Source: Prevotella melaninogenica (lineage in GTDB: Bacteria > Bacteroidota > Bacteroidia > Bacteroidales > Bacteroidaceae). Taken from it: DNA of 64,000 nt. Positions 57,285-64,000 of the stretch are shown one piece after another. How positions within the stretch are numbered: position 1 is the stretch's first letter; each line of letters begins with the position of its first letter. The DNA is taken from assembly GCF_018127925.1 (NCBI RefSeq), contig NZ_CP072348.1, positions 193,501 through 257,500 of the forward strand. Direction: 5' to 3'. The notes below the pieces were generated by a model. That model was not told the DNA's origin. It searched no databases and saw only the letters and a program-made list of their open reading frames with translations. A program made the position numbers and the translations under genes.

Positions 57285-60131
57285 ATGTCAATGAAGAATT
57301 TTTACTTATTTGCAAAGCTGTTTGTAAGCCTTTGTTTAGCTGGTTTTACAAATACAGCGTACGCTCAGAATGAAGCACCTCGAGTAGTTATACCTTTGGA
57401 TCAGGCTACTGAGAAGGCAACGGTAGAGTTGTTAGATGATCCTTTTTTCTATTCATTTGATAATGGTAAGCCTACGCATTGGGTTACTGCAGGAACTGTT
57501 ACTCAATTGAAGGCTGGTGATCGATACAGTAGTGATACTGGTTTCGGTGTTGGTATTGAGACTGCTGCTAATGTGGAGGGATACCTTAAGCAGGTGATTG
57601 ACCTTAATCGTGCGGGAAAGGAGGTAGTGCAAGGCGATGAGTTAGAATGCCTTGTACATTATTGTACGGTGGAGAGTAAGCGCAGGGAAGGTCCATTCCG
57701 TCTTGCTTTGCGTTGGTTGGATGCTGCTGGCAACGAACTTGTCTCTACAGAAAAAGACTTTATCAATAATCCTGATATCTACTTTGGACGCATGAAAGCA
57801 TACGGAGATCTGAAGTTTCGTACGGTTTGTCCAGCTGGTGCAGTGAAGTTAGAGTTTGCTCTTTTGGTAGCTCCAGGAAGTCAGGTACGCATGGATGACT
57901 TCAGTGTATTACGTTTATCAGACAAGGATAAAACTCCACTCGTAGCTATTCTTCCACAGTATCGTACGATGATGGGTGAGGTCGGACAACCTACAACCTT
58001 CCCAATCGCATTACAGGGTATGCACCTTAGTGCTGATCAGACACCAACCTTCGGGGGTACTAAGTCTTCTTCTGTAATGAAGTTAGATGTAGAGAAATTA
58101 CCAAAGAATAGTACTATTAAAGCTAATCTGACAATTACCCCACAGGTCGCAGGTGTTTATGTGGGTAGTAATACCTATAAACTCCGCTTCTCTGGTGCTG
58201 ATGCTGAAAACAGTGGTTCACTCAATTTGACTGCATATTTTAAGAGAGCAGGTACTACTCCAACGATAAAACTTAAGTCGGGACAGGTTCGTGAGATGAG
58301 TGCTGCACCTAACAAGACTGACGAACAGTTACTTGATTTTGATATAAAGGATGTTATTACGAATGTTAACCTTGCTCTGAAGCATGATGCAAATTCTCCT
58401 TTCCGCATTGATGTGGGACAGTATTACTATGCGACAAGTTCTGGTAAGCTCTATCATCGTCCTGTAAAGGTGACCTTCGCACCACGTAAAGCAGGAGTTT
58501 ATGAGGCAGAGTTGAGGGTTTCAAGTGTCTTGGCAGATACGTTGGTTATCAAACTTAAGGGTGTTTCCGAGGCTGCTACTTCAGCTGATTTAGTTGAGAA
58601 TTTCACGGATAATCGTGCGATGGACAGTCGCTTTACTGGTGATGCGTGGAAGGGTTATCATAAGTTTGACTTAGGTTATTGGAAACTTAATGGTAAGTGG
58701 AATAGTAAAAGTAATGTTACGTTGGCAGCAAAGGATACACTCTATTATGATGAATTGGTTGCCAATGGAGTTAATTCACTTCAGTTATCTCCTGTAAGTA
58801 GTGCTGCAAAGTGTACTGCCGAATATTCTATTGATGGTGGTGGTCACTGGAAATCACTTACAGTAGGCGATGCTGATGGTAAATATGTTGTGGGTACGCA
58901 TCGTCCTACCCTCGTACGCTTTGTATCTTCAGAGAGTGTAGAAGTTCAGCGTGTTACGATCAGTCCAAATACTGTAGATGAACGGGAAACATTCGATAAG
59001 ATTGAAGAAGCAATGCTGAAGGGTGCAGATAGCGAACCTTTAGCTGTCCTTAACGAAACTTTCTCAGACTTACGCCATACACGTATTCTTGGCTTGAAAG
59101 GTTGGCAGAACCTCACTATACGTGGTGAACGTCCATTCTATGCATGGCAACAGAAGAATGCTGATCAGTCGGTTGTAGAGAACGAAGTAGCACAGATTTC
59201 TTTCTTGAAATATGGTGTTGAGGATAGACGTGAGCATGAAAGCTGGCTTATTTCTCCAACTCTATCTTATAAGAATGCACAAAGTAAGGATTTGACTTTC
59301 AGTTTGATGTATCGTAATCAGACGACCAATGGTGAGGAACAATTCGGTTTCTATATCATCACAGAGAAAGACGGTAAGGCTACACCTTACTTCTTAGATA
59401 TATCTCAATATGTCCCAGCAGGGGTTAAGTTGGAGCCTGATATGTGGTTTGATTATCGTATAGACCTTTCTAAGGTAGAAGGACTTGCAATCGATGATAA
59501 GTTCCATGTAGCTTTTTCTTACTATAGTCCTGTGGGTGGTAATGCTACTTCCCTGAACTTTATGATTGATGATGTAACCTTCGGACGTACTGACCTTCCT
59601 GAACTGAGTGTTGACAATGACTTCATTCAGTTTGTATTCCGTCCGGGACAAGAGATGACACCTCAGCCACTTAATATATATAGTGATCGTACAACGGCAC
59701 CTGTAACAATTACCTTGGCACCTTCTGCTCAGAAGAAGTATTTTAAACTTTCACATGAGAAGTTGCCACTCGAAGGTGGTTCGATTGCCGTTGGCTTCAA
59801 AAGTAATGACTCAAAGACGCATGCTGCTGCACTGCTTGTTCAGACACGTGGGGCAGAACCAATCATCGTGAAGTTGCTTGCGCAACCTATCACAGCAGGT
59901 ATCAGCAATGTTGCTGGTGGTGATGAAGATGTACTGTTGCCAGTTGTTAGCGGTTCAGAACTGACCATTAATGGTAGGTATCAGACGTATCAGCTCTTCT
60001 CAACAGACGGTAGTCTCTTGCAGCAAGGCGGTTATCAGCAACGTATTGACTTATCTGGTGTTCAGCCAAAGGTGTTCGTCTTGAAGCTTAACACCGATAA
60101 AGGCGTAAAGTCTTTTACCTTAAAGCGTTAA
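57285..60131 (+). CDS. large secreted protein with jelly-roll domains and T9SS-like tail
   Basis: 948 aa. Signal peptide ending AYAQ, then beta-rich domains; the region about residues 590-790 resembles the choice-of-anchor J/MAM-like jelly roll (WLISPTLSYKNA, FMIDDVTFG). The last 70 residues (YQLFSTDGSLLQQGGYQ, VFVLKLNTDKGVKSFTLKR) look like a type A T9SS sorting domain, so the protein is probably exported and anchored by the type IX system. No catalytic motif recognised. Monocistronic, followed by the hairpin at 60183. Confidence 0.8.
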   Translation: MSMKNFYLFAKLFVSLCLAGFTNTAYAQNEAPRVVIPLDQATEKATVELLDDPFFYSFDNGKPTHWVTAGTVTQLKAGDRYSSDTGFGVGIETAANVEGYLKQVIDLNRAGKEVVQGDELECLVHYCTVESKRREGPFRLALRWLDAAGNELVSTEKDFINNPDIYFGRMKAYGDLKFRTVCPAGAVKLEFALLVAPGSQVRMDDFSVLRLSDKDKTPLVAILPQYRTMMGEVGQPTTFPIALQGMHLSADQTPTFGGTKSSSVMKLDVEKLPKNSTIKANLTITPQVAGVYVGSNTYKLRFSGADAENSGSLNLTAYFKRAGTTPTIKLKSGQVREMSAAPNKTDEQLLDFDIKDVITNVNLALKHDANSPFRIDVGQYYYATSSGKLYHRPVKVTFAPRKAGVYEAELRVSSVLADTLVIKLKGVSEAATSADLVENFTDNRAMDSRFTGDAWKGYHKFDLGYWKLNGKWNSKSNVTLAAKDTLYYDELVANGVNSLQLSPVSSAAKCTAEYSIDGGGHWKSLTVGDADGKYVVGTHRPTLVRFVSSESVEVQRVTISPNTVDERETFDKIEEAMLKGADSEPLAVLNETFSDLRHTRILGLKGWQNLTIRGERPFYAWQQKNADQSVVENEVAQISFLKYGVEDRREHESWLISPTLSYKNAQSKDLTFSLMYRNQTTNGEEQFGFYIITEKDGKATPYFLDISQYVPAGVKLEPDMWFDYRIDLSKVEGLAIDDKFHVAFSYYSPVGGNATSLNFMIDDVTFGRTDLPELSVDNDFIQFVFRPGQEMTPQPLNIYSDRTTAPVTITLAPSAQKKYFKLSHEKLPLEGGSIAVGFKSNDSKTHAAALLVQTRGAEPIIVKLLAQPITAGISNVAGGDEDVLLPVVSGSELTINGRYQTYQLFSTDGSLLQQGGYQQRIDLSGVQPKVFVLKLNTDKGVKSFTLKR

Positions 60132-60182
60132 GGGATTAGCCTTTGATACTTTGAGTGTGAGTCTCAGAAAACAAAAACAAGA

Positions 60183-60431
60183 AGAGGGTGTGTCAAGATA
60201 GACACATCCTCTCTTTTTATTTCCTAAAACTTATTCTGTTCACAAAAGGGTCAATACTTTTCATCAAAACAGTCGACTGTTTTTTCAAAAAGGGTTGACC
60301 TTTTTCCCAAAAAGGGTTGACCTTTTCTTCAAAAAGGGTAGACCTTTTCTCCAAAAAGGGTAGACCTTTTCTCCAAAAAGGGTAGACATCTTCACCAAAA
60401 AAGAGGATGTGTCTATCTTGACACACCCTCT
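60183..60431. repeat. 30-bp inverted repeats enclosing a 22-bp array
   Basis: Bases 60183-60212 and 60402-60431 are exact reverse complements of each other, and each is itself a hairpin (GAGGGTGTGTC / GACACATCCTC). Between them lie seven units at 60248, 60270, 60292, 60314, 60336, 60358 and 60380 with core AAAAAGGGTAGACC. The left hairpin, followed by CTTTTT, serves as terminator of the T9SS-type gene; the right one can end transcription of the DUF488 gene. Confidence 0.9.
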
Positions 60432-60487
60432 TTGTTTGTTTATTGCCTTTGATTCTTTTGCTCCTCCTGCTTTAATAGGATAAAAGA

Positions 60488-60829
60488 TTATTCCGTTTCA
60501 AGTAGGTGTTGCAATACGACCGCGTTGTTATGTTCCTCATCATGTGCCGCAAAGAGTAGGGTAGCAATGGGATGCTCCTTGAGGACAGCACGCAGTTCGT
60601 CTAAGGCTCCACTTGCAGTTAACTCTGCACGATATCGTTCAGAGAATTCTGCAAATCGTTCGGGGTCATGACCGAACCACTTACGCAGTTCATTACTTGG
60701 CGCAATAGATTTCAACCAAAGGTCGATTTGTGCCTTTTCTTTACTGATGCCTCGCGGCCATAGTCGGTCAACGAGGATTCGATAACCGTCGGTTTCTTCA
60801 ACCGGCGCGTAAGCACGTTTGATTTTCAT
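60488..60829 (-). CDS. DUF488 family protein
   Basis: 113 aa single-domain DUF488 protein (YeaO-like). Family marks: RILVDRLWPRGISKEKAQIDLWLK in parts, LRKWFGHDP, RFAEFSERYRAEL and TLLFAAHDEEHNNAVVLQHLL. Function unknown; often near stress and metal genes. It starts 4 bases after the hemerythrin gene, so both are cotranscribed. Confidence 0.88.
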   Translation of the reverse strand: MKIKRAYAPVEETDGYRILVDRLWPRGISKEKAQIDLWLKSIAPSNELRKWFGHDPERFAEFSERYRAELTASGALDELRAVLKEHPIATLLFAAHDEEHNNAVVLQHLLETE

Positions 60830-60833
60830 TATC

Positions 60834-61358
60834 TTATTCCATCATTAATGCCCGTGGGAACATTATCTCGTTTTCTACGAAGATATGTTCGAGGAGGTTG
60901 TCACGGAACTGACGAAGGTCTGCAAGTGCCTTCACATATTCTGGTTCAGCACCCTCTGGGGCAGTGTAATCATTTGTTAGTTCTGCAATACGCTCATGAC
61001 GTTCTATCTCGTCGTTGTGGTCAGCCATCATTGCATTGATAGGATGCTGGATTGTACCACAATGGAAAGGCGCATGCTCTTGACCGTACTCAGCTGCGTT
61101 GAAAATGTCGAGAATGTATGGAAATAGAATATTCTCTTCCTTCTGACAGTGGAGGTCGAGGTCGGCAACACTATTGCGGAAATGATCTACTACACGGTCG
61201 AGTTCAGGATGATTAGCTGCAAGTGAGTTCAGTCTGATAGCAAGTTCCTCACCCTGCTTGCGAATGTAACGATGATGAAACTTCAGTACATAGTCTACAA
61301 GTAGGTCGAGGTCCCATGCTTTAAAAGGGATAGTGCTTTGAGAAAATGTTTGTGTCAT
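60834..61358 (-). CDS. hemerythrin-domain protein, RIC/YtfE-like
   Basis: 174 aa HHE di-iron protein. Likely iron ligands are His residues in FHHRYIRK, DLHCQKEENILFPYI, MMADHNDEIERH and LLEHIFVENEIMFPRAL, the pattern of RIC (YtfE/ScdA) proteins that repair Fe-S clusters after NO or peroxide damage. The N-terminal ScdA domain of larger members is absent. It is divergent from a Crp/Fnr regulator that could control it. Confidence 0.87.
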   Translation of the reverse strand: MTQTFSQSTIPFKAWDLDLLVDYVLKFHHRYIRKQGEELAIRLNSLAANHPELDRVVDHFRNSVADLDLHCQKEENILFPYILDIFNAAEYGQEHAPFHCGTIQHPINAMMADHNDEIERHERIAELTNDYTAPEGAEPEYVKALADLRQFRDNLLEHIFVENEIMFPRALMME

Positions 61359-61396
61359 TGTTATCTTTATTTTATCTTGTTCGTTTTATTTGTGTG

Positions 61397-61404
61397 CAAA
61401 TTTA
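61397..61404 (-). promoter_or_regulatory. -7 box of the hemerythrin operon
   Basis: TAAATTTG on the minus strand, 39 bases before the start. Confidence 0.5.
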
Positions 61405-61447
61405 TATATAATCGAGGAGAAAGTAGGGTAACAAATGTGTCCAAGTT

Positions 61448-61467
61448 GAGTTAAATCGAGTTAAATT
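61448..61467. promoter_or_regulatory. 10-bp direct repeat in the divergent control region
   Basis: GAGTTAAATC and GAGTTAAATT lie head to tail, one helical turn apart, upstream of the -7 box of the Crp/Fnr gene. A candidate operator. Confidence 0.4.
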
Positions 61468-61490
61468 CGTAGTAATCAAGAGAATCTTCG

Positions 61491-61498
61491 TAACTTTG
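61491..61498 (+). promoter_or_regulatory. -7 box at the Crp/Fnr start codon
   Basis: TAACTTTG ends 5 bases before the ATG at 61504, predicting a leaderless mRNA. Confidence 0.5.
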
Positions 61499-61503
61499 TG
61501 ACC

Positions 61504-62175
61504 ATGGAAAATAATGTGATGAAAGCACTCCGTTCCTGTCCACTTTTTACAGGAATGAGTGAGATTGAAATAGACCTAACATTAGGCAATATTAGTTATC
61601 AGCTTGTATCTCTGCCTTCACATGAGGTATATGCCTTAGCGGGTATGCCTTGCAAGTATGTTGATATTGTTGTAAGTGGTAAGCTTATCTGTCGTATGGC
61701 AGCTTTATCGGGCAAACAGGTAGAGGTGAGTCGATTGCATAGTGGCAATATGGTAGCCCCTGCTTTTATCTTTTCTAAGGATAAGAGTCTGCCTGTGAGT
61801 GTTGAAACGGATGGTAAAGTACAGCTATTTCGTATGCGTCCAGAGGAGTTGAAGCGTCTAATAGATTTGGATGAGACGATTCGTATGAACTATATTCGCA
61901 TTCTCTCAAATATTGATGTGTTCTTGACGCAGAAGATGAAGGTGCTCAGTCTGTTTACTGTACGTGAGAAGGTGGCTTATCTTTTGATGGAACGTGCAGG
62001 AGAGCAGGGCAGCAATGAGGTACATTTGGAGCGTTCACGTCAGGAGATAGCAGACTCGTTTGGTATCCAGAAGTTCTCCTTGCTTCGTGTTCTTTCTGAC
62101 TTTGAGAAAGAGGGGGCGATAGAGATTCATGGACGAACAATCAAGATTCTGGATCGTAGGAAGATGTTGAAGTAA
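61504..62175 (+). CDS. Crp/Fnr-family transcription regulator
   Basis: 223 aa. N-terminal cyclic-nucleotide-binding-like barrel (HEVYALAGMPCKYVDIVVSGKLICR in parts, GNMVAPAFIFSKD), long dimer helix, C-terminal winged helix with SRQEIADSFGIQKFSLLRVLSDFEKEGAIEI in parts. The four-Cys cluster of FNR is absent, so it is not an iron-sulfur O2 sensor of that type; an NO/heme role is possible given the hemerythrin neighbour. Start taken at the ATG; the GTG at 61498 falls in the promoter. Confidence 0.9.
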   Translation: MENNVMKALRSCPLFTGMSEIEIDLTLGNISYQLVSLPSHEVYALAGMPCKYVDIVVSGKLICRMAALSGKQVEVSRLHSGNMVAPAFIFSKDKSLPVSVETDGKVQLFRMRPEELKRLIDLDETIRMNYIRILSNIDVFLTQKMKVLSLFTVREKVAYLLMERAGEQGSNEVHLERSRQEIADSFGIQKFSLLRVLSDFEKEGAIEIHGRTIKILDRRKMLK

Positions 62176-62224
62176 GTGTTCTATCCCTTAAGTGTATTTT
62201 ATTTATTCTATATTTTAAGAATTA

Positions 62225-63160
62225 ATGTTACTGAATATTTTATTTATAGTCGTGGGTATAGCCCTCGTTTTATGGGGTGCTGACCGCTTGACAGATGGTG
62301 CTGTGGCTGTAGCTGAGAAGATGAAGATGCCGCAAATAGTAATAGGATTGACAATTGTCGCAATGGGTACAAGTATGCCTGAGTTCTGTGTAAGTTTTAT
62401 TTCTGCATTGAAGGGGACATCAGACTTGGCAGTAGGTAATATTGTTGGTTCCAACATCTTTAATGCTTTACTCATTGTTGGTGTGTCGGCATTGGTGGCA
62501 CCGATGACGATTATGGAGACAACGGTAAGAAAGGATATTCCTTTTGCACTTGTAGCATCAGCTTTGTTGTTGATAATGTGTCTCGATGGAGATATTAGTA
62601 GGCTTGATGCTGGTATTCTCTTTGTGATGTTCCTTATCTTTATGTATATGACACTTAAAGGTGCTAAGAAGCAAGGAGCGGATGCTGAAGAGGCTATAGA
62701 GGGTGAAGGAAAGAAGCCGATGGCTACTTGGTTATCTGTTGTATGGATTCTTGTCGGATTACTTTGTTTGATAGGAGGAAGTAACTTGTTTGTAGAAGGG
62801 GCTACGGCTGTTGCAACAAATCTTGGTGTGTCAGAGGCTGTGATAGGTTTAACAATCGTGGCAGGAGGAACTTCTCTTCCTGAATTGGCAACAAGTGTTG
62901 TGTCAGCTCGTAAAGGGAATAGCGGTATTGCCATAGGGAATGTACTCGGTTCTAATGTGTTTAACATTCTTGCAATCCTTGGTATTACGGGTATGATAAC
63001 CCCAATGACATTGAAAGGTATTACTTATATAGACCTTTCTATGCTGGTTATCTCAATCATGCTTGTATGGCTCTTCTCGTTTACGAAGTACAAGATTGAA
63101 CGCTGGGAGGGAGCTGTGCTTACGGCTGTGTTTGTAGGTTATATCTACTCCTTATTATAA
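62225..63160 (+). CDS. calcium/sodium antiporter, CaCA family
   Basis: YrbG-like exchanger of 311 aa with ten or so hydrophobic segments. The two inverted alpha repeats are clear: MGTSMPEFCVSFISALKG.SDLAVGNIVGSNIFN and GGTSLPELATSVVSARKG.SGIAIGNVLGSNVFN, quoted with gaps. A short charged loop (KKQGADAEEAIEGEGKK) separates the halves. It follows the regulator by 49 bases and may share its transcript. Confidence 0.92.
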   Translation: MLLNILFIVVGIALVLWGADRLTDGAVAVAEKMKMPQIVIGLTIVAMGTSMPEFCVSFISALKGTSDLAVGNIVGSNIFNALLIVGVSALVAPMTIMETTVRKDIPFALVASALLLIMCLDGDISRLDAGILFVMFLIFMYMTLKGAKKQGADAEEAIEGEGKKPMATWLSVVWILVGLLCLIGGSNLFVEGATAVATNLGVSEAVIGLTIVAGGTSLPELATSVVSARKGNSGIAIGNVLGSNVFNILAILGITGMITPMTLKGITYIDLSMLVISIMLVWLFSFTKYKIERWEGAVLTAVFVGYIYSLL

Positions 63161-63384
63161 TACATTCTTTGGCTTATCAAAGGGAGCTTTTGCGTTCTAC
63201 CCTAGCTCATCTCCCTATATAATAAAAGGTGTTTATTCGGCTTATTAAATTACGGTAGAAGGCTTACAATCATATTTCTTATCTTTCACAAACCGTATCC
63301 TTTACTCCCCCTCTCTGTTGAGAGAGGCTGGGAGGTGAGGATGTTTTTTCCCTCAATTTATTCTTTTATTCCACATTTTCTTTT
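63161..63384. other. intergenic stretch before cassette 3
   Basis: Holds a CCTCTCTGTTGAGAGAGG hairpin near 63312-63329. No gene. Confidence 0.45.
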
Positions 63385-63392
63385 TACCTTTG
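63385..63392 (+). promoter_or_regulatory. cassette 3 leader promoter -7 box
   Basis: TACCTTTG, same position in the repeated leader as in cassettes 1 and 2. Confidence 0.65.
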
Positions 63393-63437
63393 CGCCGTGA
63401 ACAAATTAGCAATGACATATCAGACCAATTCAGCACA

Positions 63438-63468
63438 GCAAAGAAACTTTAATTTCTTTGCCTTTTTT
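63438..63468 (+). terminator. leader terminator 1, cassette 3
   Basis: Stem GCAAAGAAA / TTTCTTTGC, 6-base loop, then CTTTTTT. Confidence 0.75.
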
Positions 63469-63502
63469 AGTGCTTTATATTTGGTGGTTTCAGATATTTT
63501 GC

Positions 63503-63539
<37 letters not shown>

Positions 63540-63610
63540 CGCTACTAGCGTTTAATCATATCTTTTTTCTTCCAGCCTACGCGCGCGCGAAGCGTGGCGT
63601 AACCCTTGTA

Positions 63611-63649
63611 AACAAAGGACTTCACGGAGTTTCCTTTGTTCGCTTTTTT
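63611..63649 (+). terminator. leader terminator 2, cassette 3
   Basis: Stem AACAAAGGA / TCCTTTGTT followed by CGCTTTTTT. Confidence 0.7.
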
Positions 63650-63763
63650 GTGCTCGTTTGCGAGCAGGCTAAAAGGCAAAATAAGAAACGTTTAACGACT
63701 GAATTTACCACAATAATTCATCTTAATTCTCTAATTAAAGTTTGTTTTCTCTCGTTGATTTCT

Positions 63764-63798
63764 CGGGCAGGCAGTGGTAATGCGCTGTCTGCCTGTAG
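63764..63798 (+). repeat. inverted repeat in leaders of cassettes 2 and 3
   Basis: GGCAGGCAG / CTGTCTGCC around GGTAATGC; the same element is at about 37860-37892 in cassette 2 and absent from cassette 1. Confidence 0.6.
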
Positions 63799-63926
63799 AG
63801 GGGGAGAGGGCAGACCGTTAGAAGGGATAGACGAGAAGGCTATCAGGATGTATATAATAAAAGGTGAGCAACAAAGCCACATAATAGAGAGTAGATAACA
63901 ACTATTTTTAATCAAATCAAAAAGCA

Positions 63927-64000
63927 ATGAGAAAGAAACAAGAAAAGAAAGATTATTCTGCACCACGTTGCATGATAATCCAAGTAAGCGAAACCACTTA
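63927..64000 (+). CDS. cassette peptide, copy 3 (cut by window end)
   Basis: Only 24 codons are in the window: MRKKQEKKDYSAPRCMIIQV then SETT. The Y-x2-P-x-C-x-I motif and V-S-E-T match copies 1 and 2, and the leader is the same. A lipoprotein gene is expected just beyond the window. Confidence 0.7.
   Translation, partial: MRKKQEKKDYSAPRCMIIQVSETT

Overview
The window looks like chromosomal DNA of an oral-type Prevotella (Bacteroidota, probably near the P. melaninogenica group). The support is a SusC/SusD pair, many lipoproteins with Bacteroidota lipoboxes, a T9SS-like sorting tail, DUF4738/DUF4846/DUF5606 proteins, HU-related proteins of the Bacteroidota type, and about 20 copies of the Bacteroidota -7 promoter box TAnnTTTG at plausible distances from genes. 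No phage, plasmid or ICE backbone is visible. Mobile DNA is one intact IS4-family element that splits a beta-barrel gene and one 164-bp MITE with Tn5-like ends.

Layout. 0-9.5 kb: 3' part of a histidine acid phosphatase, then a susD-susC pair divergent from a secreted GH2 beta-galactosidase (glycan use). 9.7-12.6 kb: SprT-like protein and an outer-membrane beta-barrel gene broken by the IS. 12.8-16.2 kb: rsfS-ftsH-cdsA. 16.4-20.7 kb: tRNA-Gln(CUG), rhodanese, DUF349 protein, CorA. 21.2-28.2 kb: menaquinone operon menI-menF-menD-menB-(four-helix-bundle gene)-menC-menE. 32-37.4 kb: lysS, gpsA, pgi, HAD phosphatase. 41.3-44.4 kb: rsgA, frr, fRMsr, rsmA. 44.5-48.8 kb: flippase-like membrane protein, pepD, DUF4738 lipoprotein, beta-barrel. 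49.4-51.1 kb: S4 protein, pth, rplY. 51.3-55 kb: nusB, yajC, ybbR-like, coaE, DUF5606. 55-60.1 kb: DUF4846, Hsp20, large T9SS-type surface protein. 60.5-63.2 kb: DUF488, hemerythrin, Crp/Fnr regulator, Ca/Na antiporter.

Two accessory themes run through this housekeeping background. (1) Cassettes at 28.5-31.6 kb (minus), 37.5-40.9 kb (plus) and from 63.4 kb (plus, cut by the window end) share a repeated leader (promoter, terminator hairpin, CA-dinucleotide tract of 12, 7 or 16 units, GC-rich alternating tract, second terminator hairpin) followed by a 67-69 aa peptide gene. The first two continue with a roughly 525 aa surface lipoprotein, then an HU-related gene (intact in cassette 1, stop-interrupted in cassette 2). 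The last 63-64 codons of the two lipoproteins form a C-type-lectin-like tail whose differences look like adenine-directed diversification (diversity-generating retroelement, DGR). No reverse transcriptase or template repeat is in the window, so DGR action would have to be in trans. (2) At least eleven intergenic arrays have a repeat period of exactly 22 bp. Four share a related unit; the others have unrelated, usually dyad-symmetric units such as GTTCGCGAAC, GATACGTATC, CTAACGTGTTAG and GGGTNGACC. The period is conserved while the sequence is not. I do not recognise a named system that explains this.

All assignments come from reading the sequence and family knowledge; no database search was run.
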